A stretch of DNA of 64,000 nucleotides, taken from positions 212,597,445 through 212,661,444 of the forward strand of contig BTPG01000003.1 of the NCBI GenBank assembly GCA_036245525.1. The letters are read 5' to 3'. Position 1 is the stretch's first letter. Each line of letters opens with the position of its first letter. The DNA is from Semisulcospira habei. Taxonomy: Eukaryota; Mollusca; Gastropoda; Semisulcospiridae. This document shows positions 31,215 to 43,040 of this stretch, piece after piece. Under the pieces are notes generated by a model. It saw only the letters and a program-made list of their open reading frames with translations. It did no database searches and was not told where the DNA came from. The position numbers and the translations under genes were made by a program.

Positions 31215-31628
31215 TCCTTCTTTTTGAAAGGGGAGGAACGCCCCTGGTGCTTCGCCTGTGACGAGCCGTTTTCGGTGAAGCACTTCTTGGCATCATGTGC
31301 TGACCTAATCGATATAAGGCTGAAACACTGTACTCTCTGAAGGTCTGGTTTCGGGACGTTCCCCGGACAAAATCTTCAGCTTTCTAAAGGAAGCCAATTT
31401 GTTTTACAACATTTCAGTCTCTGTAGTCTATGGAAATCTGACTGTTTTTATAAACTTCCAAAGACTGCAGACATGTACGATTGACCTGTGTGACTTTTTT
31501 TAGCCAAGAATACTTAAAAAATGTATTTACATCATGTTTAAAGACATTTTTTCTCAGTCTGGCTGACCATATTTTTACCCTTCCCGTCGTGAGATGGCCT
31601 TAGTCGCCTGCTCGGCGTTAAACCCCAA

Positions 31629-31672
<44 letters not shown>

Positions 31673-31675
31673 CTT
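31215..31675 (+). mobile_element. LINE 3' end (I-like C-terminus) with AACT tail
   Basis: Encodes FFLKGEERPWCFACDEPFSV then KHFLASCADLIDIR, a CCHC-like C-terminal motif of RNase H-bearing LINEs. The 3' UTR ends GTCGCCTGCTCGGCGTTAAA and (AACT)n. Broken by a stop near 31340. Confidence 0.75.
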
Positions 31676-31945
31676 TTGTTCAGTATTATTGTAAGACATA
31701 CTAAAACACGTTTAAAAGAGATATTGCGAAATATTAACCTTTTAATGTCTGGATTAGGTTGCTTTAATGGATTAATGCGTGTGGAAGAGTATTGTTTACA
31801 GCAATCAAGGGGTGAAGCAAGCCGCTGTTCATTTAGCTGCTTGTGTAGTTCATAACTGTAATGCGTTAACCTATTACATCCTGAGGTTGATTTAAAAAAA
31901 AAAGCTTATTGTACGTCCTATGAAGGCTACATTACAGATTAGGAG
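31676..31945. other. No recognisable feature
   Basis: Mixed sequence. TACAGATTAGGAGATGGATC near 31934 recurs near 61873, in front of another PAL-B remnant. Confidence 0.5.
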
Positions 31946-32550
31946 ATGGATCAGCAGCTGTTGGTTCCCACAGTCCTGGAGGATGTGCTCTGTGGTCTGC
32001 TCTGCTTCTCCACAAGGACGCGGGGGGGGGGGGGGGGGGGGGGGGATGACACGAGGTGGAAGCGTCTGTGCAGGTGGAAAGTGAGTCGGTTGTGCCCGGT
32101 CCTCAGACGGAAGATGGTCACCTGCTCTTGTCTGGACAGCTGATGGGGGCCCGTTGTGGTGGTCTGTACACAGACTTAGTTATGGTCTTCATCTCTGTGA
32201 AGCTGACTCCATTTTCATCTTGTTCTTTCTCTGCGCCCACTTTTGCCATTCTGTCAGCTTCTTCATTGCCGTAGATGCCACAGTGTGAAGGGATCCACTG
32301 CAGCACCAGTCTGGTGCACTTGATGTTTTGCAGTGCCTCTTGTAGACGTGGCAGTTTGCTTGCTGTTGCTGCCTCAAGGACAGACATGGCATCAGTCAGG
32401 AAGACAATCTGGGCATCAGCTGCTGAGGTAGGAGATATGGCCGTAGCCCGCCATTCTAAGCGAGAAACTGTACGGGCCTGTGGAGGCGCTACAGAAGACC
32501 ACAGATTTTATTTTGAGAGCCAAACTCCAAGTGTGACGGCGTTCGAGAAG
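31946..32550 (-). mobile_element. LINE fragment with RNase H domain
   Basis: The minus strand encodes FLTDAMSVLEAATASKLPRL, then RLVLQWIPSHCGIYGNEEAD and RMAKVGAEKEQDENG, the C-terminal half of an RNase H domain (IPSHCGIYGNEEAD). A G-run (32024-32045) interrupts it downstream. Confidence 0.8.
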
Positions 32551-32561
32551 AATAAGGAGAT

Positions 32562-32650
32562 GGATCAATCATTTTAGTTCAAGGGTGGTGCCAGAATAGC
32601 TTGGCGCCTCAGGCGCCAAGCTATTCTGGCACCACCATTGAACTATGTTG
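32562..32650. mobile_element. PAL-B hairpin core
   Basis: TTTTAGTTCAAGGGTGGTGC ... CTTGGCGCC / GGCGCCAAGC ... CACCATTGAACTA. Flanks lost. It sits against the preceding LINE fragment. Confidence 0.8.
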
Positions 32651-32924
32651 GTCTAATATATTTCAAAGTAATGGGTGTATCAGGAGGAAAAGGGTTAGCA
32701 GCTTCATTACTCAATACAAGGCAAACCCAAGGTTGATTCTTTGCCAACAGCCTTCATTGTTACGAGGGCAAAGTGCAGCAAATGCCAATCTAATTACAGT
32801 GTTATTGCGCGCGGTGTGACGTGTTACAGACCATAAAGTGCATATGGCAGCTGAAACGATTGGCTGATTATCGATAAGGAAGTCATATCAACCAATGAAA
32901 AAAAAAAAATCGAGCTTCTCCCTT
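32651..32924. other. No recognisable feature
   Basis: No motif seen. Confidence 0.5.
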
Positions 32925-33795
32925 TCAGTATCTGATGTCTTCCCCATGATATTCGCCATGTACCATCTTTGGCCCTTTTCAGGGCTAGATTACTTACTTA
33001 CGCCTGTCTCCCTCCCAGGGTATAGGTCGTCGACGAGAGACCTCCAGCGACTCCGTCCTGTGCTTCTCCTTCGATTTTACTTCAGGTGGTTCCCAGTCTC
33101 TTGATGTCTGCTTGGAGGTTCCGACGCCAGGTGTTTCTCGGCCTGCCTCTTTTCCTCTTTCCCTGGGGGTTCCATGACAATGCCTGCCTAGTGATACTGG
33201 AAACTTGTTTTTCAGACTGTGACCAATCCATCCCCATCTTCTTCGTCCAATTTCATTCTCTGCTGTTATCTGCTCTGGTCTCTCCCAGAGTCTGACGTTG
33301 CTGATCTTCTCTGGCCAGTGGATTTTCAAGATTCTTCTAAGGCAACTGTTTACGAAGATCTGTATTCTGTTGACTGTGGTTTTTGTCAACCTCCAAGTCT
33401 CTGCTCCATATAGGAGAACTGCTTTTACGTTTGAGTTGAAAAACCGGACTTTGGTGTGTTGTGACAGCTCTCTGGAACTCCACACTTTTTTTCAGTTGGA
33501 GAAAGGCTGCTCTGGCTTTACCGATTCGTGCTCTGACATCTGCATCATTGCCACCTTTTTTGAAAACATTTTTTTTCTTTCAATCTGGCCTTTGAAAGGG
33601 ATTGATAAAACCCTACGTTTTCCCATCAACATGTATATGTCTGATCAGGCTCTTGAAATGTTATGTTTATTATTTTAGTATTGTGTCAGTGTGCATTTGG
33701 ACCTATGAATGATTGCGTTTTTGTATGTTGTCGGTACTTTAGTTAGTTAATTTCAATTAGTTAGATTATCTAGATGAAAAGAGCTCTGAGAGTTA

Positions 33796-33890
<95 letters not shown>
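32925..33890 (+). mobile_element. L2-like LINE 3' end, split by another LINE
   Basis: 32935-32990 and 33560-33890 are the two halves of a LINE 3' end whose uninterrupted relative is 42233-42715 (reverse). The UTR (CTGATCAGGCTCTTGAAATG, TAGTTAGTTAATTTCA) ends in ATT/AGT tracts. Confidence 0.82.
32991..33558 (-). mobile_element. LINE C-terminal fragment inserted in the L2-like LINE
   Basis: The minus strand encodes [36 protein letters not shown] and [13 protein letters not shown], the RT thumb/connector of an APE-type LINE. It ends in a TAAGTAAGTAA tail at 32991-33000. The APE and RT palm are absent. Confidence 0.85.
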
Positions 33891-34507
33891 TATAAACCAT
33901 GAGGCAATAAAAACGCTAATTTTTAACTGCAGCGGTTTTTTTTTTTTTTCGTATTTTTTTCCCCCGCTTTCTTTTAACGCACAGTTTGATAGAGATTGTT
34001 GTGAATGGAGTGTTCTGTCTAGTGTCGAGACAGTTTTTAGTCCCTAGATTCTCACTTCGATGACTTATGACGTCATCAATGACCCTACCACAACAAAATA
34101 TTGAAAGCGAAATAGGGAGCATCTTCAGACGACACAGCTGAAACCCAACCAAAGTGCAGTGTCACTTGAGTCCGTGTGAATGAAAATCCGGCCTGTTTGG
34201 TCTTGATTTAGATTTTATTGTCAAAGGCACCTACAAATTCAACATGACTTACCAACACGAAAAACAAACAGTGGTTTATTTTTTATTGTAGCGGCCATAT
34301 TTACCTGATCAAATGGATGTGATTCTTCATCACTTTGTCAACCACTGGAGCATGAAAATTGACTTGAAAGTAATTCACTTTGCAGAAAATCTGATTTAAT
34401 AGGAAAATGATGTTGCCCAAGAAGTTCTATGTCTCTAGTGAACTGTATGATTTAAATTTCTTTTGAAGCGGTTTAGAACATTATAGTCAGTCCACAAAAC
34501 ACGTGTG
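33891..34507. other. No recognisable feature
   Basis: AT-rich with a T-run at 33937. No gene motif. Confidence 0.5.
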
Positions 34508-34587
34508 TTAACTCATTCGAGACGTGCCGCCTCTGGATACGCGGCATAAGCCGCGCATCCGGAGGCGGAACGTCTCAAATGAGTTAA
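34508..34587. mobile_element. PAL-C copy, 80 bp
   Basis: TTAACTCATTCGAGACGTGC to TCTCAAATGAGTTAA, three mismatches between arms. Confidence 0.93.
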
Positions 34588-34812
34588 CACATCTCACAGG
34601 AAACTAGAATGTCACAGTGTGTCCAGTTTTGCTCATTTTCACCACAAGGGGAACCTTGTGTCGCCCAAGGCAGCCAAGGGCGATAACTCCTTCAACATTT
34701 GTGTGCAGGTAGCTCAGACAGTAGGCTAAACATATAACGTAAACAAGTAAAACAATTTTCTTGTTTTGTTGTATGAATGGATCTTTGCTTGCGGGTACAT
34801 TTACCGACACAT

Positions 34813-35165
34813 TTCGCGTTTTAATTGCCTCTGAGTGTATATTACTCGGTCAGAAAACCGCACAACCTGTACATTTCGCGTTTTAATTGCCTCTGAGTAT
34901 ATATTACTCGGTCAGAAAACCGCACAACCTGTACATTTCGCGTTTTAATTGCCTCTGAGTACATATTACTCGGTCAGAAAAACGCACAACCTGTACATTT
35001 CGCGTTTTAATTGCCTCTGAGTATATATTACTCGGTCAGAAAACCGCACAACCTGTACATTTCGCGTTTTAATTGCCTCTGAGTATATATTACTCGGTCA
35101 GAAAACCGCACAGCCTGTTTGTGAACCGCACAGCCTGTTTGTGGACCGCACAGCCTGTTTGTAGA
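34813..35165 (+). repeat. 62-bp tandem repeat (5 copies) ending in a 19-bp x 3 repeat
   Basis: Unit ACATTTCGCGTTTTAATTGC ... CGGTCAGAAAACCGCACAAC. At the right end the ACCGCACAGCCTGTTTGTG segment alone is amplified three times. Confidence 0.95.
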
Positions 35166-35255
35166 AAGTTTGCTTCGGGTGTTATTTGTCTTCGAAATAA
35201 CTGTTGAAAGTAGATAACTGAAGTATAGCCACTCTTTTTTACAACCAAACAAATG

Positions 35256-35346
35256 TTAACCCTTCCCGTGTGGGTAGCGGTCTTTGTCGCGATGATTCCT
35301 ACAGGAATCATCGCGACAAGACCGCTACCGACACGCAAAGCGTTAA
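35256..35346. mobile_element. PAL-D palindrome, 91 bp
   Basis: TTAACCCTTCCCGTGTGGGT to ACGCAAAGCGTTAA. Inner arms TCGCGATGATTCCT / AGGAATCATCGCGA. Confidence 0.9.
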
Positions 35347-35424
35347 CAATAATTCCGGTGCACGTTTAAAGTTTAATTTTGTTTTTACTGTTTTATGTGA
35401 AGGAAATGTTCTTAGTTCTAAACT

Positions 35425-35520
35425 CACTTAGCCCTATGCGGGTCGATAGCAGGTTTTAGTCACGATGATTCCTGCAAGAATCGTTGCGACTAAAACCGCT
35501 ACCGATACGCAAAGGGTTTA
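35425..35520. mobile_element. PAL-D palindrome, second copy
   Basis: ACTTAGCCCTATGCGGGTCG ... CACGATGATTCCTGC / AAGAATCGTTGCGAC ... CGCAAAGGGTTTA. Ends mutated. Confidence 0.87.
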
Positions 35521-36100
35521 AAAAAAAATAGGAGGCAAGCTCTATTCAAACGGGCTGTTTACACGAAGGCTGAGTGGCTGAGTGGAGGGTCAGCCAAAGA
35601 AAGGTGACAAAATGAATCATCACATCGCTTTCACATGAAGTACGCGTGGGGTAACGTCAGGAGCAGTCAACAGTAATGTAGTAGATGGTTTGATAAAGGG
35701 GGAGGTGAGGGGCGGGCAAGAGGGTGACATGGGGGGGGGGGGTTGGGGGGTTGGAGGGGGTTGGGGGGTTGGGGGTGAGGGAAAGGAGGGTAATGGGGGT
35801 GGGGGGGGGAATGGATTCACTACGAATTCTATTGGGAGTTACGATAACGGATTTAAAATAACAACATTCACTTTCATGAGTAAGTTTACAGAATTTTGGG
35901 GTGGAGGAGGGGGGGGGGGGTGTCTGCGAACCACGCCTATTGCAATTTTTTTTTGTCCTGTACGAAAACTTAATGTTACGATACGAAGTCATGTCAGATG
36001 ATTCATTTTAAATAATGGTGACTGCGACGGCACATCCCCCCCTCCCCACCTTTTCTTATTATTTCCGTCGTTAGGTACAATTCACTTCATTTACTCTGCT
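35521..36100. other. Non-coding, G-rich tracts
   Basis: G-rich runs at 35729-35812 and 35897-35920. No gene motif. Confidence 0.6.
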
Positions 36101-36313
36101 ATGATTCTCTCTCTGTCTCTCTGTGTCTCTGTCTCTCTCTGTCTCTCTGTGTCTCTGTCTCTCTGTCTCTCTGTGTCTCTGTCTCTCTATGTCTCTGTGT
36201 CTCTGTCTCTCTATGTCTCTGTGTCTCTCTGTCTCTCTGTCTCTCTGTGTCTCTGTGTCTCTCTGTCTCTCTGTGTCTCTCTGTGTCTCTCTCTGTCTCT
36301 CTGTGTCTCTGTC
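36101..36313. repeat. CTCTGT simple repeat
   Basis: Interrupted TCTCTGTCTCTCTGTG repeat. Confidence 0.95.
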
Positions 36314-36400
36314 GATTGATTCATTCGTTTGGTCAGGTATGGCACAGTCACTTAGCAGACAGTCAACGTTTCAATGTGTATAAGCATTTTAAATCATCTT

Positions 36401-36402
<2 letters not shown>

Positions 36403-36441
<39 letters not shown>

Positions 36442-36840
36442 CGTTATTATATAGGCGCTTTTTCTCAATTTTGGGGAAATCGACTCAAAGCGCCGCGCCT
36501 GAAACCCAACACACACACTCACGAAACGGACACGGATTTACGCCATTTAAGACAAACACAGTACAAACACAGTACAAGACAAACGAAGGGCCAGTCAGCT
36601 ACTGAAGTTACAGAGATTTTTGATCGCTTGTATTTGAGATTTGTAAAGTGGCCTGAGACCGGTACCAAAGTGTGGGGGGTGGTGGGGGGTGGAAGAACCG
36701 GAGTACCCGGAGAAAGAACCCGCCCGAATTAACGGTGACACTTACCAGAGGAGAAAAGTCCAACGCCGGAACCCGGTATCGAACCTCGCACCCTTGGCAT
36801 TGGTGGCAGGCGCCTTAACCACTGCGCCACGGACCGCCCA
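36403..36840 (-). mobile_element. tRNA-derived SINE, family 2
   Basis: The minus-strand head GGTCCGTGGCGCAGTGGTTA (A box) and GCGAGGTTCGATACCGG (B box) lie at 36770-36838. The body includes CCGGAGTACCCGGAGAAAGA and CAAAGCGCCGCG, and the tail is an AAT tract. A second copy is at 52655-53052. Confidence 0.88.
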
Positions 36841-36841
36841 A

Positions 36842-37345
36842 TATATATTATATTTAGAAACCTACTTCTTTGATATCCACAATAAAGATTTACAAGACCT
36901 TCTTATACGGTTTAGAATTGGGGTTTCAGAAATGAATACGCACAAATTCAGATATGCTAGTGATACAATTCGGCCATTACCTATCCTCTATGCAATTGCT
37001 TATCTGAGGACGAAATGCATTTTCTGTTTCACTGCAGATCACTTGAAGATCTTAGACAAAAGTTTATTCCTTCTAAATACACTCTTTATGCCAATGATGG
37101 TTCCCATAATCGTCTGCTTAATGACAGAGAGTCGGTGCAGAATGTTGCCGATTCATATATTACAGTTTAAAACGCCGCCGTGAGGTCCCCTGCTATTCGT
37201 GTTGCTCACGGGCTTGCCAACACTGCCCTGTTTCGAAACACGCAGCAGGCCCATTCGTGCACGCCTTATTTGCATTTTGTAAATTTTTTGTTGTACGTTT
37301 TGCGGGAGTTTTCATGTGATGGGCCGATGGCCTAAACAAGAAAAC
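36842..37345 (+). mobile_element. LINE C-terminal fragment
   Basis: Encodes LETYFFDIHNKDLQDLLIRF and RIGVSEMNTHKFRY. After frameshifts it has a CPLC-like and EDEMHFLFHC zinc-knuckle-like end. Truncated at the SINE boundary. Confidence 0.75.
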
Positions 37346-37451
37346 GATTGAGTCTCTGTCTCTCTCTTTGACAGGTCGCCATCAGTTTAGACATTCGCTG
37401 TTCAGTCGACCACTCAAAGGTATTATTCGCTCATGATTATTCTCTGTACGT

Positions 37452-37880
<429 letters not shown>

Positions 37881-37884
37881 CAGA

Positions 37885-37990
37885 CTGAGGGTGTCCTCGG
37901 GTCCACGACGGTCGCGATGGGCCCGCGCACGGATGTGCCCACCGCGGCCGTCGTGCGCCAGAAGACGTTTTGCTACTGGGGTAGTTAACT
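37885..37990. mobile_element. PAL-H GC-rich palindrome
   Basis: GGTGTCCTCGGGTCCACGAC ... and GGCCGTCGTGCGCCAG, partly self-complementary. It shares its end (TGCTACTGGGG) with copies at 47488 and 53930. Confidence 0.55.
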
Positions 37991-38717
37991 GTCTGTACGG
38001 CTGATAAAGGAATCGTGACAAAACACACCCAGCCCAGCCACCCCACTTCATTGTCGCCAGTGACTTGCTTTGTGCTGCACGACTTTATGAAAAGGGGACG
38101 CAAAGAAAGAAGAGAAGACGTTTCACCAAATAACATAACAAGAGCTTTTTTTTAAATATATTTTTTACGAAGGGTGATGCAATTTATTTTTTTCACGTTT
38201 CACGACGCTTACTTTCTCACGGGCTTAACAATTTATCTTCACAGTTTGCAATCTGGAATCAGGAAAACCCCATATTGACCAATCACGCTTTAAGATTTTA
38301 GGGCAAAGCCCAACCCCCCCCCTCCCCCCGCCTACCCCCCCCCTCCCCTGGGGATCGACCATTATGGGGTTCTCCGGATTCAGGATTCCCTTTGATAGGT
38401 CAGAAGCAGTGTCCAATAGAAAATTGCGAGTGTTTCGACGAAAATAGTAAAAGGCTTTTCATCCACTGTTTCGGTCGAAACGCGCACTTTTGGTCTACTT
38501 CTGATTTCCAAACATCCTCTGTTATACTAACCCTGGCGCAGCCAAGGAAGGCTGAACACCACCCAAGTACAGAAGGTATACTGAGATCCTCATGAACCCC
38601 GCAGTTGTCGGGGGCAATGTGTGTCCCTGTTCCGTTGACCGCTGGCGATGTTTGACGCTGAATTTACAATGATTTGGAAAAAAAAACCGCAATCTGCGGC
38701 CATTGGCAGCGAAGCGG
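37991..38717. other. Mostly unrecognised, with a decayed PAL-A relic
   Basis: GATCCTCATGAACCCCGCAG at 38584 resembles one PAL-A arm; the other arm is lost. Confidence 0.5.
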
Positions 38718-38774
38718 TTAACTCTTTCGAGATGTGCCGCATCCGGATTCGCGGCGTAAAGCGAAAAGAGTTAA
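38718..38774. mobile_element. PAL-C copy with internal deletion
   Basis: TTAACTCTTTCGAGATGTGC to AAAAGAGTTAA. The ends are kept but the right inner arm is lost. Confidence 0.8.
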
Positions 38775-39500
38775 AGCGATCTGCTCCATGGAAGGCTTTG
38801 ATTTCTAAAAGTCGCCTTTACATCGGGTTCTCAATGTTGTCTGGCCTCCACTAAGTCGCCTTTACATCGGGTTCTCAATGTTGTCTGGCCTCTACTAAGT
38901 CGCCTTTACATCGGGTTCTCAATGTTGTCTGGCCTCCACTACTCAATGTTGTCTGGCCTCCACTAAGTCGCCTTTACATCGGGTTCTCAATGTTGTCTGG
39001 CCTCCACTAAGTCGCCTTTACATCGGGTTCTCAATGTTGTCTGGCCTCCACTACTCTATGTTGTCTGGCCTCCACTAAGTCGCCTTTACATCGGGTTCTC
39101 AATGTTGTCTGGCCTCCACTAAGTCGCCTTTACATCGGGTTCTCAATGTTGTCTGGCCTCCACTACTCAATGTTGTCTGGCCTCCACTAAGTCGCCTTTA
39201 CAGCGGGTTCTCAATGTTGTCTGGCCTCCACTAAGTCGCCTTTACATCGGGTTCTCAATGTTGTCTGGCCTCCACTACTCAATGTTGTCTGGCCTCCACT
39301 AAGTCGCCTTTACATCGGGTTCTCAATGTTGTCTGGCCTCCACTAAGTCGCCTTTACATCGGGTTCTCAATGTTGTCTGGCCTCCACTACTCAATGTTGT
39401 CTGGCCTCCACTAAGTCGCCTTTACATCGGGTTCTCAATGTTGTCTGGCCTCCACTAAGACTTTTCTACCCTTCTTGTCACAATGTGAGTAGGGACACGC
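38775..39500 (+). repeat. Dispersed repeat with a 112-bp higher-order tandem array
   Basis: Begins AGCGATCTGCTCC, ends CTACCCTTCTTGTCACAATG. Between 38811 and 39459 a 44-bp unit (GTCGCCTTTACATCGGGTTC...) is arranged as 44+44+24 bp, repeated about five times (junctions near 38941, 39053, 39165, 39277, 39389). Confidence 0.93.
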
Positions 39501-39810
39501 ACAGGCCTTTCGATCGAAGCTTGCCTCATGTTTTCTGCAAATAACGTTTGTACGCAGATGATTTCGAGACAACACTAAGAAGAAATGATGATCACCAACC
39601 TTTCTCCTATTTTATTTCAGTTTCCCTTTAGTCCTAACAAGAATTGTTTAGCCGCTGCCCTGAAGAAAATTTGAAAATGACTTATTTAAAGCTACTTGAA
39701 TATAGCAGAAAACCGGAACACAATATTTATTTCTGTAAAATTCACGGTTTTTACTGGCTGAAATTCAACAAGCGGGTCTCGCAAGGTGTCTAATGCGTGG
39801 TTGTTGGAGT
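39501..39810. other. No recognisable feature
   Basis: No motif seen. Confidence 0.5.
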
Positions 39811-40024
39811 TTAACTCATTTTGTCCCGACACACCACAGCAAAGATACAGATCGACCAGGATAGTTCAAGGGTGGTGCCAGGATAGCTTGGCGCCCATAG
39901 GCGCCAAGCTATTCTGGCACCACCCTTGAACTATCATGGCCGATCTGCCTTGTCAATTGTAAAGCAGTCCTCGGAGAACAGCCCCAAAATGTGGGTATTT
40001 TGAACCTGGGACACAATGGGTTAA
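39811..40024 (+). mobile_element. PAL-B element, full 214-bp copy
   Basis: TTAACTCATTTTGTCCCGAC to GGACACAATGGGTTAA. Core hairpin 39857-39945, nearly perfect. Confidence 0.9.
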
Positions 40025-40438
40025 GTTGTCACCGATGCGTCAACAGGGTAAATATTTCATCTCCATGATATCTCGTTGGGTCTAAAAACCAACCAAATTT
40101 TATAATAAATTAGGTTCAGGTTTGGTGATCACTTTTTGTTCTTAGTGTTGTCCTGAATATATCATGTTCAAAAGTTAATTGGAACTCGAAGCAAGCTTCG
40201 CTCATACGAACTATACCAGAGTTTTTTTTCCCCCAGTTCCTTTTGAGCGTAACGCGAAAGGAATTCTCCTGCGTAAAAAAGGAAAATGAGAGCAGAGAAA
40301 TCTTCCTTTTTTTTAAAAACAAAAGTCATAACTTGACTCAGCCGTGGTGTCCGTCAGCATTATTGTAAGGCACACTAAGAAAATTTATGACAGATATACT
40401 GCCAACTATTAATCCTTTATTTCCTGGAGTAGGTCACT
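40025..40438. other. No recognisable feature
   Basis: No motif seen. Confidence 0.5.
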
Positions 40439-40652
40439 TTAACCTCTTTGACTTTGACTGCCGAGAAAAAAAAATAACACAATCCGACAGCTACAGACAT
40501 AGATCCTCATGAGCCCCCGCAGTCGCGGGGGCTCACGAGGATCTATGCCTGTTGCTGAAACCAGTTTCTTGGGCGGTTTTGGCTTTTGGTTTTTGCAGGA
40601 GCCAAGATTTCAGAAACCAAAATTGTACGTACAGTGGCAGGGAAGGGGTTAA
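40439..40652. mobile_element. PAL-A element, 214 bp
   Basis: TTAACCTCTTTGACTTTGAC to AGTGGCAGGGAAGGGGTTAA. Hairpin 40493-40556. Confidence 0.87.
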
Positions 40653-40732
40653 GCTATGGCGGCCGCTCCCTCTTCGCGTCAAAAGCTTTGCTCTAACTAC
40701 TCTTGAACTCCCGTTGGTCAGCTTAGCCCTTC

Positions 40733-40940
40733 ACTGACACTGCACGTCAATTGTACGTCTGAAGTCGGTGTCTGTTCAACGCGGAAAGAGATCCAGCCGT
40801 CTCGTGAGCAATGGACACAAAGTGGTCTCAGCAAGAGGCATAGATCCTCATGAGCCCCCGCAACTGCGGGGGCTCATGAGGATCTATACCTCTTGCAGTA
40901 GTGTGATATCCATTTTTTTTCGCGGCAGCGAAGGGCTTAA
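40733..40940. mobile_element. PAL-A element, 208 bp
   Basis: TTAGCCCTTCACTGACACTG to CGGCAGCGAAGGGCTTAA. Hairpin 40832-40898 with a near-perfect stem. Confidence 0.88.
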
Positions 40941-41011
40941 ACGCCATGGCTGCAGCAAGCGAAAGTACGCGGGATTTTTTTTTTTTACCTCCACCGATCT
41001 GTATCGCAAAC

Positions 41012-41150
41012 GAAGGGTTGAAACGATTTGCTCTCCAGAGCGGGCACCGACTGCTAAAATTACCCGGTACAACGGATTGTCAACGTTGTCTCGCTCCACC
41101 TAAGACTTTTCTACCCATCTTTTCACAAATTCATGCGAGCATGCACACGT
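41012..41150 (+). repeat. Dispersed repeat following PAL elements, third copy
   Basis: GAAGGGTTGAAACGATTTGC ... ACAACGGATTGTCAACGTTG ... CTAAGACTTTTCTACCCATC. Similar to 30330-30450 and the ends of 38775-39500. Confidence 0.7.
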
Positions 41151-41230
41151 GACCGAGGTTTTTCTACTGCCTACTTGTCCAGGCAAAACGACAGGCTTGT
41201 TCCGATAGCATGTCCGTCATTATAGCATAG

Positions 41231-41349
41231 AATTGGAGTGTTCTTATACTATCATTTTTAGACGGAAGGCGCTCGGTGACTGTGGATCAAGCAGTTGCAG
41301 AAGTGTCAGCCGCGAGGTCTGTCTAGAAATGATTGTATAAGAACACTCC
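41231..41349. mobile_element. Short MITE, about 118 bp
   Basis: Imperfect terminal inverted repeats TTGGAGTGTTCTTATAC / GTATAAGAACACTCCA extend inward to about 30 bp. No coding content. Confidence 0.7.
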
Positions 41350-41945
41350 ACTTGTATGTTTTACAGAACCTTTCACAACCGCAAAATAGCGATGTAGGTC
41401 AAAGCTGTCTTTGTTGAGCAGGAGCGACGCATTTATTTTCGTAAATAGTACACAACAATTCCAACATCAACAATTGAATCAACACATAAAAGTCAAACAA
41501 CTGTCCATTTTGCACCAAAAGAAGAAAAACAAAGGTTAGCTTAGCTTGCAACATATGAAACAACAAACTGTAATACGAAACTATTTCGAACTCCATATCT
41601 ATAAACCGAAATCTACATCACAATGCAAAGGTCTCTTGTTACTAACCGATGGCATACTTGTGGCATTTCGGTATGTAGACCTTTTGCGTACTCGGCGCGA
41701 TCTAAACGTCTTATTTTGAAATAAATAATGGGAAAATTACTATATTTTCGGATTGTGCGTGTCCTTTCTCCGTAAAGGAGTTGAGCTTTAGCCATTCAAA
41801 TGTAAAATATGTGTTTTTTTGGCGAGCTGTCCCACACTCTAGTTTGCAAACTGGCTACAGGTGCACTACTAATGCGATCCCAGAAAGACTAGGACATACT
41901 AATTATGGTGTGGGGGTGTTTCCGATGTAAAAGTGGTCTTGAAAG
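41350..41945. other. No recognisable feature
   Basis: AT-rich. No motif. Confidence 0.5.
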
Positions 41946-41947
41946 TT

Positions 41948-42118
41948 TCTGTAAGGTCCTGGTAAATCAAAGTAGCACAGTTGCAGTGCGGCCGAATTGA
42001 TCAGTGTTCAGGTCGTACTCCATAAGTCAGCAATAGCTGTCCCTGTCCACGGCATAACCGGCCGCCCGTTAGGGCCGTCCATTATCACCCTGGTGCCGTG
42101 GACATTAACTCATTCAGC
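41948..42118 (+). mobile_element. SINE family 1 body fragment
   Basis: GGTCCTGGTAAATCAAAGTA ... GTACTCCATA ... AACCGGCCGCCCGTTAGGGC ... GTGGACATTAA is the reverse complement of the SINE body at 30570-30760. It ends exactly at the TTAA of the PAL-B element. Confidence 0.8.
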
Positions 42119-42232
42119 CCTGACACACCGCAGGCAGACATGGCTCGACATGATAGTTCAAGAGTGGTGCCAGACTAGCTTGGCGCCCATAGGCGCCAAG
42201 CTATTCTGACACCATCCCTTGAACTATCATAA

Positions 42233-42715
42233 TAATAATAATAATATATAACTCTTCTATAGCGCAATATCCCCACAAAGAAAGGCTCAGAGCGCTTTAC
42301 ATCTAGATAATCTAACTAACTGAAATTAACTAACTAAAGTACTGACAACGTACAAAACCACAATCATTCATGCACACTGACACAATACTAAAATAATAAA
42401 CATAACATGTCAAGAGCCTGATCAGATATATACATCTTGATGGGAAAACGTAGGGTTGATCAATCCCTTTTAAAGGCCAGATTGAAAAAATGTGTTTCCA
42501 ATCTAGCCCTGAAAATGGCCAAAGATGGTACATGGCGAATATCATGGGGAAGACCATTCCATACTTTGGGAGCTTGGAAAGACAAAAGGACCGCTGTCCA
42601 AAGGTTTTTAAGGACACTCTGGGGATAGTCAATATTCCGTCGTCAGTGCTGGAGCGCAATACTCTGCCTGGTGTATAGACAAGGAGACTGGAGGACAAGT
42701 ATGCCGATCTGTCTT
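42233..42715 (-). mobile_element. L2-like LINE 3' end
   Basis: The minus strand encodes SAYLSSSLLVYTPGRVLRSS and SLKTFGQRSFCL with frameshifts. The UTR and ATT tail are like those at 33560-33860. Confidence 0.85.
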
Positions 42716-42732
42716 TAGAATTGTAATAAACA

Positions 42733-42858
42733 AAGTAATGTATTTTCACTATTTGTGTTACGTGAGTCATTGTCTAAAGCGTGCGCATGCGTGTGCGAGT
42801 TGTGAGTGCGCGCTTAGAGTTATAATTATTATAAGATAAGCGCATTATAAATACCGTA

Positions 42859-42891
<33 letters not shown>

Positions 42892-42893
42892 GT
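42733..42893 (+). mobile_element. L2 3'-tail-only element
   Basis: AATGTATTTTCACTATTTGT ... GAGTTGTGAGTGCGCGCTTA ... (ATT)n. Same tail as the LINE ending at 23072. Confidence 0.8.
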
Positions 42894-43040
42894 ACAGTCC
42901 TTCAAAGGGCAACTTCAAAATTTGTGGATTTCGGTCCTGGGGCAGAATGTGTTAATCAACAACAACTACTGCCTCTAGTACGAGTCGGTGGAACTCTCCT
43001 GCGCACAAAGGAGAAGAAGAACAGAAAAGTCGTTCATTTC

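Larger units (their letters stand above)
42115..42955 (+). mobile_element. PAL-B element carrying two insertions
   Basis: TTAACTCATTCAGCCC to GGGGCAGAATGTGTTAA, with its long arm split by a minus-strand LINE 3' end (42233-42715) and a plus-strand L2 3' tail (42733-42893). With both removed the element is about 200 bp, as elsewhere. Confidence 0.85.
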
